A stretch of 12,286 nucleotides of DNA. Origin: JBFHRB01 sp041591915 (GTDB taxonomy: Bacteria; Actinomycetota; Nitriliruptoria; Nitriliruptorales; Nitriliruptoraceae). Both the position numbers and the translations under genes were made by a program. The stretch is taken from assembly GCA_041591915.1 (NCBI GenBank), contig JBFHRB010000087.1, forward strand, positions 1-12,286, read 5' to 3'. The notes under the pieces were generated by a model. The model saw only the letters and a program-made list of their open reading frames with translations, made no database searches and was not told the DNA's origin. Positions 1-6,188 of this stretch are shown here, in pieces. The stretch's first letter is position 1; each line of letters opens with the position of its first letter.

Positions 1-933
1 CCCCGGCGAGATGTCGATCGACCGCTGGGCTGCGGGGTCGAGCGTCGCACTGAACCGGATGACCTCGACCGCAGCGTCCTTGAAGGCCTGGTCGGTCGCG
101 GCATCGCCGAGGCGCGGCGGCGGGCCGGGGTCGATCGGCAAGCCGGCCGGGTCGGGCGCGATCGCGAACGGCATCACGACACCCCAGTGGGGATCGATGA
201 ACTCCTGGACGCCGTCATCGACCGGGATGCCGTTCTGCGACACCATGCGGGCGATCTGCAGGGGCTGCCACCGGTTGGGGTCCGCCATGGTCGTACCGGT
301 CGCGTCCACGACCAGCGGGGGGTTGACCGGCGCGTAGTCCGGCGCCTCGTAGCCGCCCGCCTCGTTCGAACCGTCGGCGAGGCCGAACTCGAGGTACGCG
401 GCCGCGATGCGGTTGCCGACGGCCTCCGGGGAGTCGCCGTCGGTCCCACGCTGGTCGGGGTCGAGGCAGAGCGCCGCCATCAGGGACCGGAACGCGGTGA
501 CCGACGCCTCGGCGCCGACGGACGGGAGGTACCGCGCCTCGAGGACCCCGAAGGCCGCGTGGCTCATGGCGACCTCACGGGCAGCAGCCGGATCGTCGGC
601 GTCGTGCTTCTCGGTCACGAGGTGGCCCGTCGCGCTCGGGTCGTAGGCGGCCCACGCGTCCCACATCGCCGCGGACGAGTGGTAGAGGTTCCGCGCGTGC
701 ACGGTGGGGGCCGGGAGGTCCCGCCGGATCGCATCGAGCGTGACCTCGTTCCAGCGACGGGCCACGGACCAGTCGGGGTGGTCCACGGGCCCGGAGCACG
801 CGTCGCCTCCGGCGCCGGCCCGCGGGAGCGACGCGAGCGCGATCGCGGCCAGGACGATGACGGCGGCGAGGGCCAGCCCCGAGCTCCCGCGCCGGGGCTC
901 GACCCGGGCCGTCTCCAGCGGCAGATCAGTCAT
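1..933 (-). CDS. Vanadium haloperoxidase-like (DUF6851-type) exported protein, N-terminal part
   Basis: The minus strand is open without a stop from an ATG at 933-931 to the window edge, giving 311 codons of a gene cut at its 3' end. Residues 1-16 are polar with R14-R15; 19-36 are hydrophobic, followed by an Ala/Gly-rich stretch, so this is a signal peptide or membrane anchor and the rest is probably outside the cytoplasm. Residues 59-97 carry the pattern I associate with vanadium-dependent haloperoxidase/PAP2-like proteins: RRWNEVTLDAIRRD, then PTVHARNLYH, then SAAMWDAWAAYD. NPNRWQPL-like (218-225) and FIDPHWGVV (245-253) segments follow. In this family the vanadate- or phosphate-binding Arg/His residues lie in the C-terminal half, which is not visible, so activity cannot be judged. 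An enzyme of peroxidase or acid-phosphatase type is inferred only from family resemblance. The gene diverges from the CRTAC1-like gene across 50 bp. The start is supported by the signal sequence directly behind it. Confidence 0.72.
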   Translation of the reverse strand, partial: MTDLPLETARVEPRRGSSGLALAAVIVLAAIALASLPRAGAGGDACSGPVDHPDWSVARRWNEVTLDAIRRDLPAPTVHARNLYHSSAAMWDAWAAYDPSATGHLVTEKHDADDPAAAREVAMSHAAFGVLEARYLPSVGAEASVTAFRSLMAALCLDPDQRGTDGDSPEAVGNRIAAAYLEFGLADGSNEAGGYEAPDYAPVNPPLVVDATGTTMADPNRWQPLQIARMVSQNGIPVDDGVQEFIDPHWGVVMPFAIAPDPAGLPIDPGPPPRLGDAATDQAFKDAAVEVIRFSATLDPAAQRSIDISPG

Positions 934-963
934 CCTCGCGTCCCCCATCGGCCGGGGCCGCGA

Positions 964-973
964 AGGCTACGCT
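964..973. promoter_or_regulatory. Possible back-to-back -10 elements between divergent genes
   Basis: The 50-bp gap 934-983 must hold the start signals of both flanking genes. On the plus strand TACGCT (968-973) fits TANNNT and would put a transcript start at about 980-984, at or just before the ATG at 984; there is no Shine-Dalgarno sequence before that ATG, so a leaderless mRNA is plausible. On the minus strand TAGCCT (969-964) also fits. No convincing -35 boxes are seen. This is inference from short motifs in a GC-rich gap. Confidence 0.25.
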
Positions 974-983
974 CGCGGTTCGC

Positions 984-2681
984 ATGCTCGTTCGCCCGCC
1001 GGTGCCGCTCAGCCTCGTCATCGTCCTCGCGACGGGCCTCACCGCCTGTGGCGCCGACGGCGCGCCCGTCTCCGAGCCCGCTCGACATCCCCCCTCGTTC
1101 GTCGACGTCGCGCCCGACGTCGGGCTCGACTTCGCGCACGCAGCGTTCCACTTCGACGTCACCGGCGATCCGAGCTCGATGATGGGAGGGGGATTGTGCT
1201 GGATCGACTACGACGGCGACGGCTGGCTCGACCTCTTCGTGACCAACACCTGGACCGAGATCGAGTGGGGCCGCTGGTACTCGGGTGACGGCATCCCGAC
1301 GAGCGCCCTCTACCGCAACGACGGTGGGACCTTCGCCGACGTCGGGGCAGATGCCGGTGTCGCGACCGAGCTCCGCGGCAATGGCTGCGTCGCCGCGGAC
1401 CTCGACCTCGACGGCCACACCGACCTCTTCGTCACCTCTGACCGCGCGAACGCCCTGTTCTGGAACAACGGCGACGGAACGTTCACCGAAGGGGCGGCCT
1501 CGGCAGGCGTCGCCGCCGATGGCTGGCACAGCGCCGCCCTGGTCGGCGATCTCGACGGGGACGGCTGGCCGGACCTCTTCGTGGCGGGCTACGCCGACCT
1601 GAACACGCGGTTGCCGGAGGCCACGAAGGGCTTCCCGAACACCTACCGGCCGGTGCGCGACCTCCTGTACGTCAACGCTGGCCCCGGCGCCGATGGGAGG
1701 GTCACGTTCCGGGAGGTCGGGGAGGCGCTGGGCATCGACGTGCAGGGCGAGAGCATCCACGAGTACGGGCTCGGCGGTGCGATCGCCGACCTCGACGACG
1801 ACGGCGACCTCGACCTGTACGTCGCCAACGACACCAACCCCAACCGCCTCTACGAGAACGTCGCGTGGCCGGGTGGGCGTGCGGCCGACCCGCTCGACCT
1901 CGGCTTCCGCCTCGAGGAGGTGGAGGGATCGGGCACCGACGACGACAACAGCGGGATGGGCGTGGCCGCGGGCGACTTCACGATGGACGGGCGCCTCGAC
2001 CTGTTCGTCACCAACCTCGGCTCGCAGCGGCACTCCCTGTACGCCAACGCCGGACCCGCGCTGGCGTTCGCCGACGCCACCGCGACGCTCGCCGTCGGCG
2101 ACCTCGGCGGCGACCTCACGGGCTGGGGCGCGACCTGGGTGGACATCGACCTCGACACCGACCTCGACCTCGTGGTGGCCAACGGTGCGGTCCCCGTCCT
2201 CGACCTGCTGGCCGACGCCGAGCCCATGCAGGTGCTGGCCAACCGCTCCGCCGACGGTGGCGGGGCCGTCCTCGAGGACGTCAGCGACGACGTCGGCCTC
2301 GACGCCATCGGCCCTCTCCTCGGACGCGGCACGGCGGTCGCCGACTTCGACAACGACGGTGACCCGGACATCGCCGTCAACTCGATCGCGTCGCCCTTGC
2401 GACTCCTGCGCAACGACGTCGGCGGGAGGTGGCTCACGGTGGCGCTCGACGGGTTCCACCCGGGCGCCCGCGTGACCGCCGTCCTCGACGACGGGACCGA
2501 GCTCGTCCGCACGATCCTCGCGGGGAGCAGCTACCTCTCGTCCGAGGACCCACGCGCCCTGTTCGGGCTGGGCGACGCCGCACGGGTCGCGGAGCTGCGG
2601 GTCCGGTGGCCGGGTGGCCAGGAGACGGTGCAGAGGGACGTGGCGGCGAACCGCCACGTCCGTGTCGAGCCCCCGTCCTGA
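984..2681 (+). CDS. CRTAC1-type lipoprotein with FG-GAP/VCBS repeats and ASPIC/UnbV domain
   Basis: This 565-residue protein starts with a lipoprotein signal: hydrophobic residues 8-20 and lipobox LTAC with the lipidated Cys at 22, so it is probably anchored on the outer face of the membrane. Seven repeats carry DxDxDGxxD-like calcium loops beginning near D75, D139, D189, D269, D331, D387 and D454, most followed by L-(F/Y/V)-V as in FG-GAP/VCBS blades; seven such repeats fit an integrin-alpha-like beta-propeller. The loops at 331 and 387 are degenerate (DFTMDG, DIDLDT). Residues about 484-562 match the ASPIC/UnbV domain: GARVTAVLDDG, SSYLSSEDPRALFGLG and LRVRWPGGQ. The domain order is that of the animal CRTAC1 and bacterial UnbV families, whose bacterial role is largely unknown; adhesion or protein-protein contact is inferred. 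It diverges from the haloperoxidase-like gene and converges on the sugar permease gene with 6 bp between stop codons. The lipobox immediately after the ATG supports the start. Confidence 0.9.
   Translation: MLVRPPVPLSLVIVLATGLTACGADGAPVSEPARHPPSFVDVAPDVGLDFAHAAFHFDVTGDPSSMMGGGLCWIDYDGDGWLDLFVTNTWTEIEWGRWYSGDGIPTSALYRNDGGTFADVGADAGVATELRGNGCVAADLDLDGHTDLFVTSDRANALFWNNGDGTFTEGAASAGVAADGWHSAALVGDLDGDGWPDLFVAGYADLNTRLPEATKGFPNTYRPVRDLLYVNAGPGADGRVTFREVGEALGIDVQGESIHEYGLGGAIADLDDDGDLDLYVANDTNPNRLYENVAWPGGRAADPLDLGFRLEEVEGSGTDDDNSGMGVAAGDFTMDGRLDLFVTNLGSQRHSLYANAGPALAFADATATLAVGDLGGDLTGWGATWVDIDLDTDLDLVVANGAVPVLDLLADAEPMQVLANRSADGGGAVLEDVSDDVGLDAIGPLLGRGTAVADFDNDGDPDIAVNSIASPLRLLRNDVGGRWLTVALDGFHPGARVTAVLDDGTELVRTILAGSSYLSSEDPRALFGLGDAARVAELRVRWPGGQETVQRDVAANRHVRVEPPS
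2636..2661. terminator. Perfect 11-bp hairpin at the convergent gene ends
   Basis: GGACGTGGCGG (2636-2646) and its exact reverse complement (2651-2661) are separated by CGAA. On the minus strand the loop reads TTCG. The hairpin begins 26 nt past the stop of the sugar permease gene, a usual place for a terminator, yet lies inside the last codons of the convergent CRTAC1-like gene, ending 17 nt before its stop. Neither side has a T-run, so it would be a hairpin-only terminator or an mRNA 3'-end stabiliser for the minus-strand operon. The structure is certain at sequence level; the function is inferred. Confidence 0.5.
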
Positions 2682-2687
2682 CTCGCG

Positions 2688-3944
2688 TCAGCGGATGCCG
2701 GACGCCGCCTGTCGGCGCTTGGCGAACGCGTCGGCGAGGACCGCAGCCAGCAGCACCGTCCCCGTGACGACGAACTTCACGCCCGAGTTCACGTTCTGCA
2801 GGTTCATCCCGTTGTCGACCGCGGCGATGACGAGCGCGCCCAGCAGGGCGCTGTTCACCTTGCCGCTGCCGCCGAACAGGCTCGTACCGCCGATGACCGC
2901 GGCCGCGATGACGTTCAGGAGCAGCGGACCGCCACCGGAGTTCGTCGCCACGGACTGCAACCGGGAGGCGATGACGATGCCGCCCGCGCCGGCCATCAGG
3001 CCACCGATGCCGAAGACCGCGATCTTGACCCGGTCGACGTTGATGCCGGCGCGGCGTGCCGCCTCCGGGTTGCCACCGACCGCATAGACGTGCCGGCCGA
3101 ACCGTGTGCGGCCCGCGACGAACGTCCAGAACACGAGGAACGCCCCGAGGACGACCATGACGAACGGGACACCGCGATCCAGGTTGGCGTAGCCCACGGC
3201 GCCGAAGACCAGGAAGGCCATGCCGCCGAGTTGCATCGCGACGATCCCGACCGGCCGGGTGGGCAACCCCCCAACGCTGCGCCTTCGGTACTTCAGGAGC
3301 GAACTGCCGGCGTACGCCCCGACCGTGACGATCGCGAGGATCCATCCCCACGCGTCGGGCAGGAACGCGCCGGAGATGTCGCGGACGGTCTGGTCGGCGA
3401 TCCGGATCGTGCCCGAGTCCGAGAACTCGAGCATGAGGATGAGCACCACGCCGTTGAGTCCGAGGTTGAACGCCAACGACACCACGAAGGACGGCACCCC
3501 GGCCTTCGTGATGATCACGCCCATCAGGAGGCCGATCGCGGTCGTCACCGCCAGTGCCACGAGGATGGCCAGCGGCCACGGCAGGCCCGGATTGTCCGGT
3601 CGGAGCAGGAGCGTCATGACGACGCCGCCCACGGCAGAGTTGAACGCGATCGCGAGGTCGATCTCCGCCAGCAGCAGGATGAAGACCACGCCGATGGCGA
3701 TCGTCGCGAACGGCGCCATCTGCAGCAGCAGGTTCGTGAAGTTGCGCTCGTTGAGGTAGCGCGGGTCGAGGCTCGCGAAGATCACGACGATGACGATGAG
3801 GCCGATGATGATCGGGAGCGAACCCAGGCCACCGGACTGCACGCGCAGCCACCATGCCTGGAAGTACTCGCCGACCGTCGTGGGCTCGTGGGACTCCGCC
3901 GACGGGGCCTCGTCGGGCGCGGTGGTGGTCGAGTCGTCGCTCAC
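2688..3944 (-). CDS. Sugar ABC transporter permease, RbsC/XylH family
   Basis: This 418-residue membrane protein of the BPD_transp_2 family (RbsC, XylH, FrcB) forms the pathway for a monosaccharide. Residues 1-40 are polar and acidic; about ten hydrophobic segments follow, near 43-58, 74-93, 97-113, 123-145, 150-172, 198-214, 232-252, 258-276, 307-328 and 385-405, with further weaker ones. Family hallmarks are GRTRFGRHVYAVGGNPEAA (278-296), taken to face the ATPase, and the NVIAAAVIGGTSLFGG region (344-359). I chose the GTG at 3944-3942 because it overlaps the ATPase stop as GTGA and is preceded by AAGGAG at 8-nt spacing; the longer open frame upstream only shadows the ATPase gene. It is translated coupled to the ATPase and ends the minus-strand operon. 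The substrate is inferred from the binding protein as xylose or a similar aldose; a xylH-type name would be reasonable but unproven. Confidence 0.92.
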   Translation of the reverse strand: MSDDSTTTAPDEAPSAESHEPTTVGEYFQAWWLRVQSGGLGSLPIIIGLIVIVVIFASLDPRYLNERNFTNLLLQMAPFATIAIGVVFILLLAEIDLAIAFNSAVGGVVMTLLLRPDNPGLPWPLAILVALAVTTAIGLLMGVIITKAGVPSFVVSLAFNLGLNGVVLILMLEFSDSGTIRIADQTVRDISGAFLPDAWGWILAIVTVGAYAGSSLLKYRRRSVGGLPTRPVGIVAMQLGGMAFLVFGAVGYANLDRGVPFVMVVLGAFLVFWTFVAGRTRFGRHVYAVGGNPEAARRAGINVDRVKIAVFGIGGLMAGAGGIVIASRLQSVATNSGGGPLLLNVIAAAVIGGTSLFGGSGKVNSALLGALVIAAVDNGMNLQNVNSGVKFVVTGTVLLAAVLADAFAKRRQAASGIR

Positions 3945-4714
3945 TCCACGATCTCCTTCTCCATGCCCGGCACGAACTTCATCTCGCCCGCCGTGATCGA
4001 GTGCACGACGTCCTGCTGCGTGACGTCGGCGGTGTCGAAGAGGTCGACCGTCTGCCCCAGCCGGAGGCTCGTGATGCGGTCGGCCACCTCGAAGATGTCG
4101 TGGAGGTTGTGCGAGATGAGGACCACGCCGAGGTCCTGATCGGCCAGGCGCCGCACGAGGTCGAGGACCTGGCGCGTCTGGGCCACGCCGAGCGCAGCCG
4201 TCGGCTCGTCGAGGATGACGACCTTCGAGTTCCACATGACGGCCTTGGCGACCGCGATCGACTGTCGCTGTCCACCGGACAGCCCCGCGACGACCTGGCG
4301 CACGGAGCGCAGCGTCTTGACCTTCAGGCCGGTCAGCGTCTCCCTGGCGGCCTGCTCCATCGTCGCCTCGTTGAGGACGATGCCGTTCATCTGCTCGCGA
4401 CCGAGGAACATGTTGGCCACGACGTCGAGGTTGTCGGCCAGCGCGAGGTCCTGGTAGACGATCTCGATGCCGAGGTCCGAGGCATCCTTGGGGCCGTGGA
4501 GCTTCACGGGCTTGCCCTCGAAGGTCACCTCCCCCTCGTCGAACGGGTAGATGCCCGCGATGCCCTTGATGAGGGTCGACTTCCCTGCCCCGTTGTCACC
4601 GACGAGGGCCATGACCTCTCCGCGGCGGACCTCGAAGTCCGCTCGGTAGAGGGCCTGGACGGCGCCGAACTTCTTCGACACGCCCTTGCACCTGAGGATG
4701 GGCTCGGTGGTCAT
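3941..4714 (-). CDS. Sugar ABC transporter ATPase, single nucleotide-binding domain
   Basis: This 257-residue cytoplasmic ATPase powers the sugar importer. All ABC motifs are present: Walker A GDNGAGKST (39-47), Q-loop Q88, signature LSGGQ (145-149), Walker B VVILDE with D169 and E170, D-loop near 173-176 and H-loop H202. The sequence resembles the XylG/FrcA/RbsA sugar group. It has one nucleotide-binding domain, whereas RbsA and E. coli XylG (about 500 residues) fuse two, so two copies should assemble per transporter, as in FrcA-type systems. GGAG lies 5 nt before the ATG. The gap to the upstream binding-protein gene is 86 bp and contains a strong hairpin; its stop overlaps the permease start by 4 bp. 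Assignment to the sugar-importer class is firm, the exact sugar is not. Confidence 0.94.
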   Translation of the reverse strand: MTTEPILRCKGVSKKFGAVQALYRADFEVRRGEVMALVGDNGAGKSTLIKGIAGIYPFDEGEVTFEGKPVKLHGPKDASDLGIEIVYQDLALADNLDVVANMFLGREQMNGIVLNEATMEQAARETLTGLKVKTLRSVRQVVAGLSGGQRQSIAVAKAVMWNSKVVILDEPTAALGVAQTRQVLDLVRRLADQDLGVVLISHNLHDIFEVADRITSLRLGQTVDLFDTADVTQQDVVHSITAGEMKFVPGMEKEIVE

Positions 4715-4744
4715 GCTCGCTCCGAACGCTCGCTACGGGAAGCG

Positions 4745-4777
4745 GAGCGGGGACGCCGATCGCCGGCGTCCCCGCTC
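4745..4777 (-). promoter_or_regulatory. Perfect 14-bp hairpin between binding-protein and ATPase genes
   Basis: The arm GAGCGGGGACGCCG (4745-4758) and its exact reverse complement (4764-4777) flank a 5-nt loop. In the minus-strand transcript the stem starts 23 nt after the binding-protein stop and ends 30 nt before the ATPase ATG. There is no T-run after it. A likely role, by analogy with other binding-protein-dependent operons, is to protect the 3' end of the binding-protein message and/or attenuate readthrough, so that the binding protein is made in excess over the membrane parts. The structure is seen directly; the role is inferred. Confidence 0.6.
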
Positions 4778-4800
4778 TGCATCACCTGTCCGTTCCTGCC

Positions 4801-5964
4801 CTAGCCGCAGACCTCGGCCAGTGCGTCCGCCATCGTGGCGTTCGCCTTGACGTCGTCCGTGCAGATCTCCTCGACGGTGCGGAACCCGTCGGCGATGACC
4901 GTCTCGGCGATGTTGTCGGCGGTGACGCCGATCGGCGTCAGCCCGAAGAACGGGATGTCGTTGGTTCCGTTGTTGATCATGGACGACGAGAACTCGAAGT
5001 CGCTCGTGACCGAGTCCAGGCTCTCACCGCGCGCGAGCGCCAGCGCCGCAGCCGCGGCGACGTAGGCCTCGTTCTTGATCGGCTTGTAGACGCTCATCTG
5101 CTGGCGACCGAGGAGCAGGTTCTGCATCCCGACGGCCGTGGCGTCCTGGCCGCTGATCGGGATCGTGCCCAGGCCGGCCTGCTCGACCGCCACCGCCGCG
5201 GAGTTGCCGAGGCCGTCGTTGGCCGCGAAGACCGCGTCGACGTCGTTGTCCGCGTCGACGAGGATCTGCTCCATGATCGTCAGCGCCTGCTGGTTGTCCC
5301 AGTCCGGGACGGCCTGGTCCGCGACGAGCTCCCACTCGCCGGCCGCGACCTTGGCCTCGACCGTCTCGTTGTAGCCCTGGCGGAAGAGCGTGGCGTTGTT
5401 GTCGGCCGGGCCACCGTTGAGCATCACGACCCGTGGGGTGCCCTCGAGGGCGTCGATGGCGGGCGTCATGATCTCGGCCATCGTGCGCCCGACCTGGACG
5501 TTGTCGAAGCTGACGTAGAGGTCAGCACCCGGGCCCTCGACCGTGAGCCGGTCGTAGTCGATGACCTTGGCGCCACTGCTGCGGACAGCGTCGATGACGG
5601 CCGCCCCGGAGCCCGAGTCGATGGCCACGAACAGGACGACGCTCGCGCCGTCCGAGACGGCCTGCTCGGCCTGGTTCAGCTGTGTCTGGGAGTCGCCCTC
5701 CGCGTTGACGATGGTGTAGTCCTCACCAGCCGTCAGGCCCGCGGCGTTGAACGCCTCCTCGAAGAAGCGGCGGTCGTCGTTCTCCCAGCGGTCGGACGTC
5801 GCCGAGTCTGGCAGCAGGACCCTGATCGGTCCCGTGTTGCCAGCCGCTCCCTCGCCTCCTCCGTCATCGCCACCGTCGTCGCCACCACAAGCGGTGGCGA
5901 CGAGCGCCACGGCGACGAGCAGTGCCATGCGGATGAAGCCCTTGCCTGCCCTGATGCGAGCCAT
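4801..5964 (-). CDS. Xylose-type sugar-binding lipoprotein of an ABC transporter (XylF/ChvE-like)
   Basis: This 387-residue periplasmic-binding-protein-like lipoprotein captures a monosaccharide for the adjacent permease. The signal has R3, R5 and K8, a hydrophobic core 10-23 and a lipid-accepting Cys at 26 in ATAC, followed by a Gly/Asp-rich tether (27-42). The Peripla_BP_4 fold begins near 47. Segments match XylF/ChvE well: DSATSDRWENDD (53-64), KVIDYDRL (133-140), VSFDNVQVG (151-159), GGPADNNATLF (184-194), VFAANDG (245-251), SGQDA (271-275) and MSVYKPI (290-296). Likely sugar contacts by family analogy are R59/W60, D137, R139, N155, N249, D274 and K294. An AAGGGA Shine-Dalgarno sequence sits about 9 nt before the ATG. 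The gene opens a block with the ATPase and permease genes. D-xylose is the best guess, with arabinose, glucose or galactose possible because ChvE-type proteins bind several aldoses. Confidence 0.92.
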   Translation of the reverse strand: MARIRAGKGFIRMALLVAVALVATACGGDDGGDDGGGEGAAGNTGPIRVLLPDSATSDRWENDDRRFFEEAFNAAGLTAGEDYTIVNAEGDSQTQLNQAEQAVSDGASVVLFVAIDSGSGAAVIDAVRSSGAKVIDYDRLTVEGPGADLYVSFDNVQVGRTMAEIMTPAIDALEGTPRVVMLNGGPADNNATLFRQGYNETVEAKVAAGEWELVADQAVPDWDNQQALTIMEQILVDADNDVDAVFAANDGLGNSAAVAVEQAGLGTIPISGQDATAVGMQNLLLGRQQMSVYKPIKNEAYVAAAAALALARGESLDSVTSDFEFSSSMINNGTNDIPFFGLTPIGVTADNIAETVIADGFRTVEEICTDDVKANATMADALAEVCG

Positions 5965-6072
5965 GTCTTGCCGTCCCTTCGTTGTACGACGCGTTCACGA
6001 CCGCGGGGTCGAAGCGCGAGTCGGCACGCACCGGGTTGGTTGACGTGACTTCGGCGCCCTCGGCGTCCGCTG

Positions 6073-6078
6073 ACACTA
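6073..6078 (-). promoter_or_regulatory. Candidate -10 element for the sugar-binding-protein gene
   Basis: The 224-bp gap 5965-6188 contains no gene. On the minus strand GCTAGTGTCA includes TAGTGT, a fit to TANNNT, about 110 bp upstream of the ATG; it predicts a 5' leader of roughly 100 nt. No good -35 box is placed at 16-18 bp. The long leader contrasts with the tight spacing downstream and suggests this gene can be transcribed separately from the oxidoreductase gene. Confidence 0.28.
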
Positions 6079-6123
6079 GCCCTGCCTTCCCCAAAACGGG
6101 ACGACAAATCGGGCGGGGCAGGA

Positions 6124-6133
6124 TTCCCGGGAA
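6124..6133. promoter_or_regulatory. 10-bp palindrome TTCCCGGGAA upstream of the sugar operon
   Basis: A perfect 10-bp palindrome lies about 46 bp upstream of the candidate -10 element, between the oxidoreductase stop and the binding-protein gene. Its A/T-tipped arms stand out from the GC-rich surroundings and it could be a binding site for a sugar-responsive regulator. It is a single copy and matches no operator I can name. Confidence 0.2.
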
Positions 6134-6188
6134 AGTCTCGGCAACCCCTGCGCGCCGGCATCCGACCAACACGGCGAGGCGGAGACCA

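Noticed and set aside
187..1182. 331-codon plus-strand open frame over the haloperoxidase-like gene
   Set aside because: Its Arg/Gly/Val-rich composition has no domain signature, while the opposite strand carries a signal peptide and family motifs.
1200..2380. Repeated GACGGCGAC/CTCGACCTC-like DNA stretches as a possible repeat array
   Set aside because: They encode the DxDxDGxxDLxV protein repeats and are spaced irregularly as coding repeats, with no spacers or independent DNA repeat unit.
930..2657. 575-codon open frame on the minus strand, antisense to the CRTAC1-like gene
   Set aside because: It mirrors a gene with clear domains and repeats, shows no recognisable fold, and is Val/Glu/Arg-rich as expected from antisense reading of GC-rich codons.
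3090..4139. 349-codon plus-strand open frame opposite the permease and ATPase genes
   Set aside because: It is rich in Glu, Asp, Arg and His without structure, an antisense shadow of membrane-protein codons.
3944..4235. Upstream extension of the permease open frame
   Set aside because: It overlaps the ATPase catalytic region out of frame; the GTG at 3944 has a strong ribosome-binding site and gives the family's normal length.
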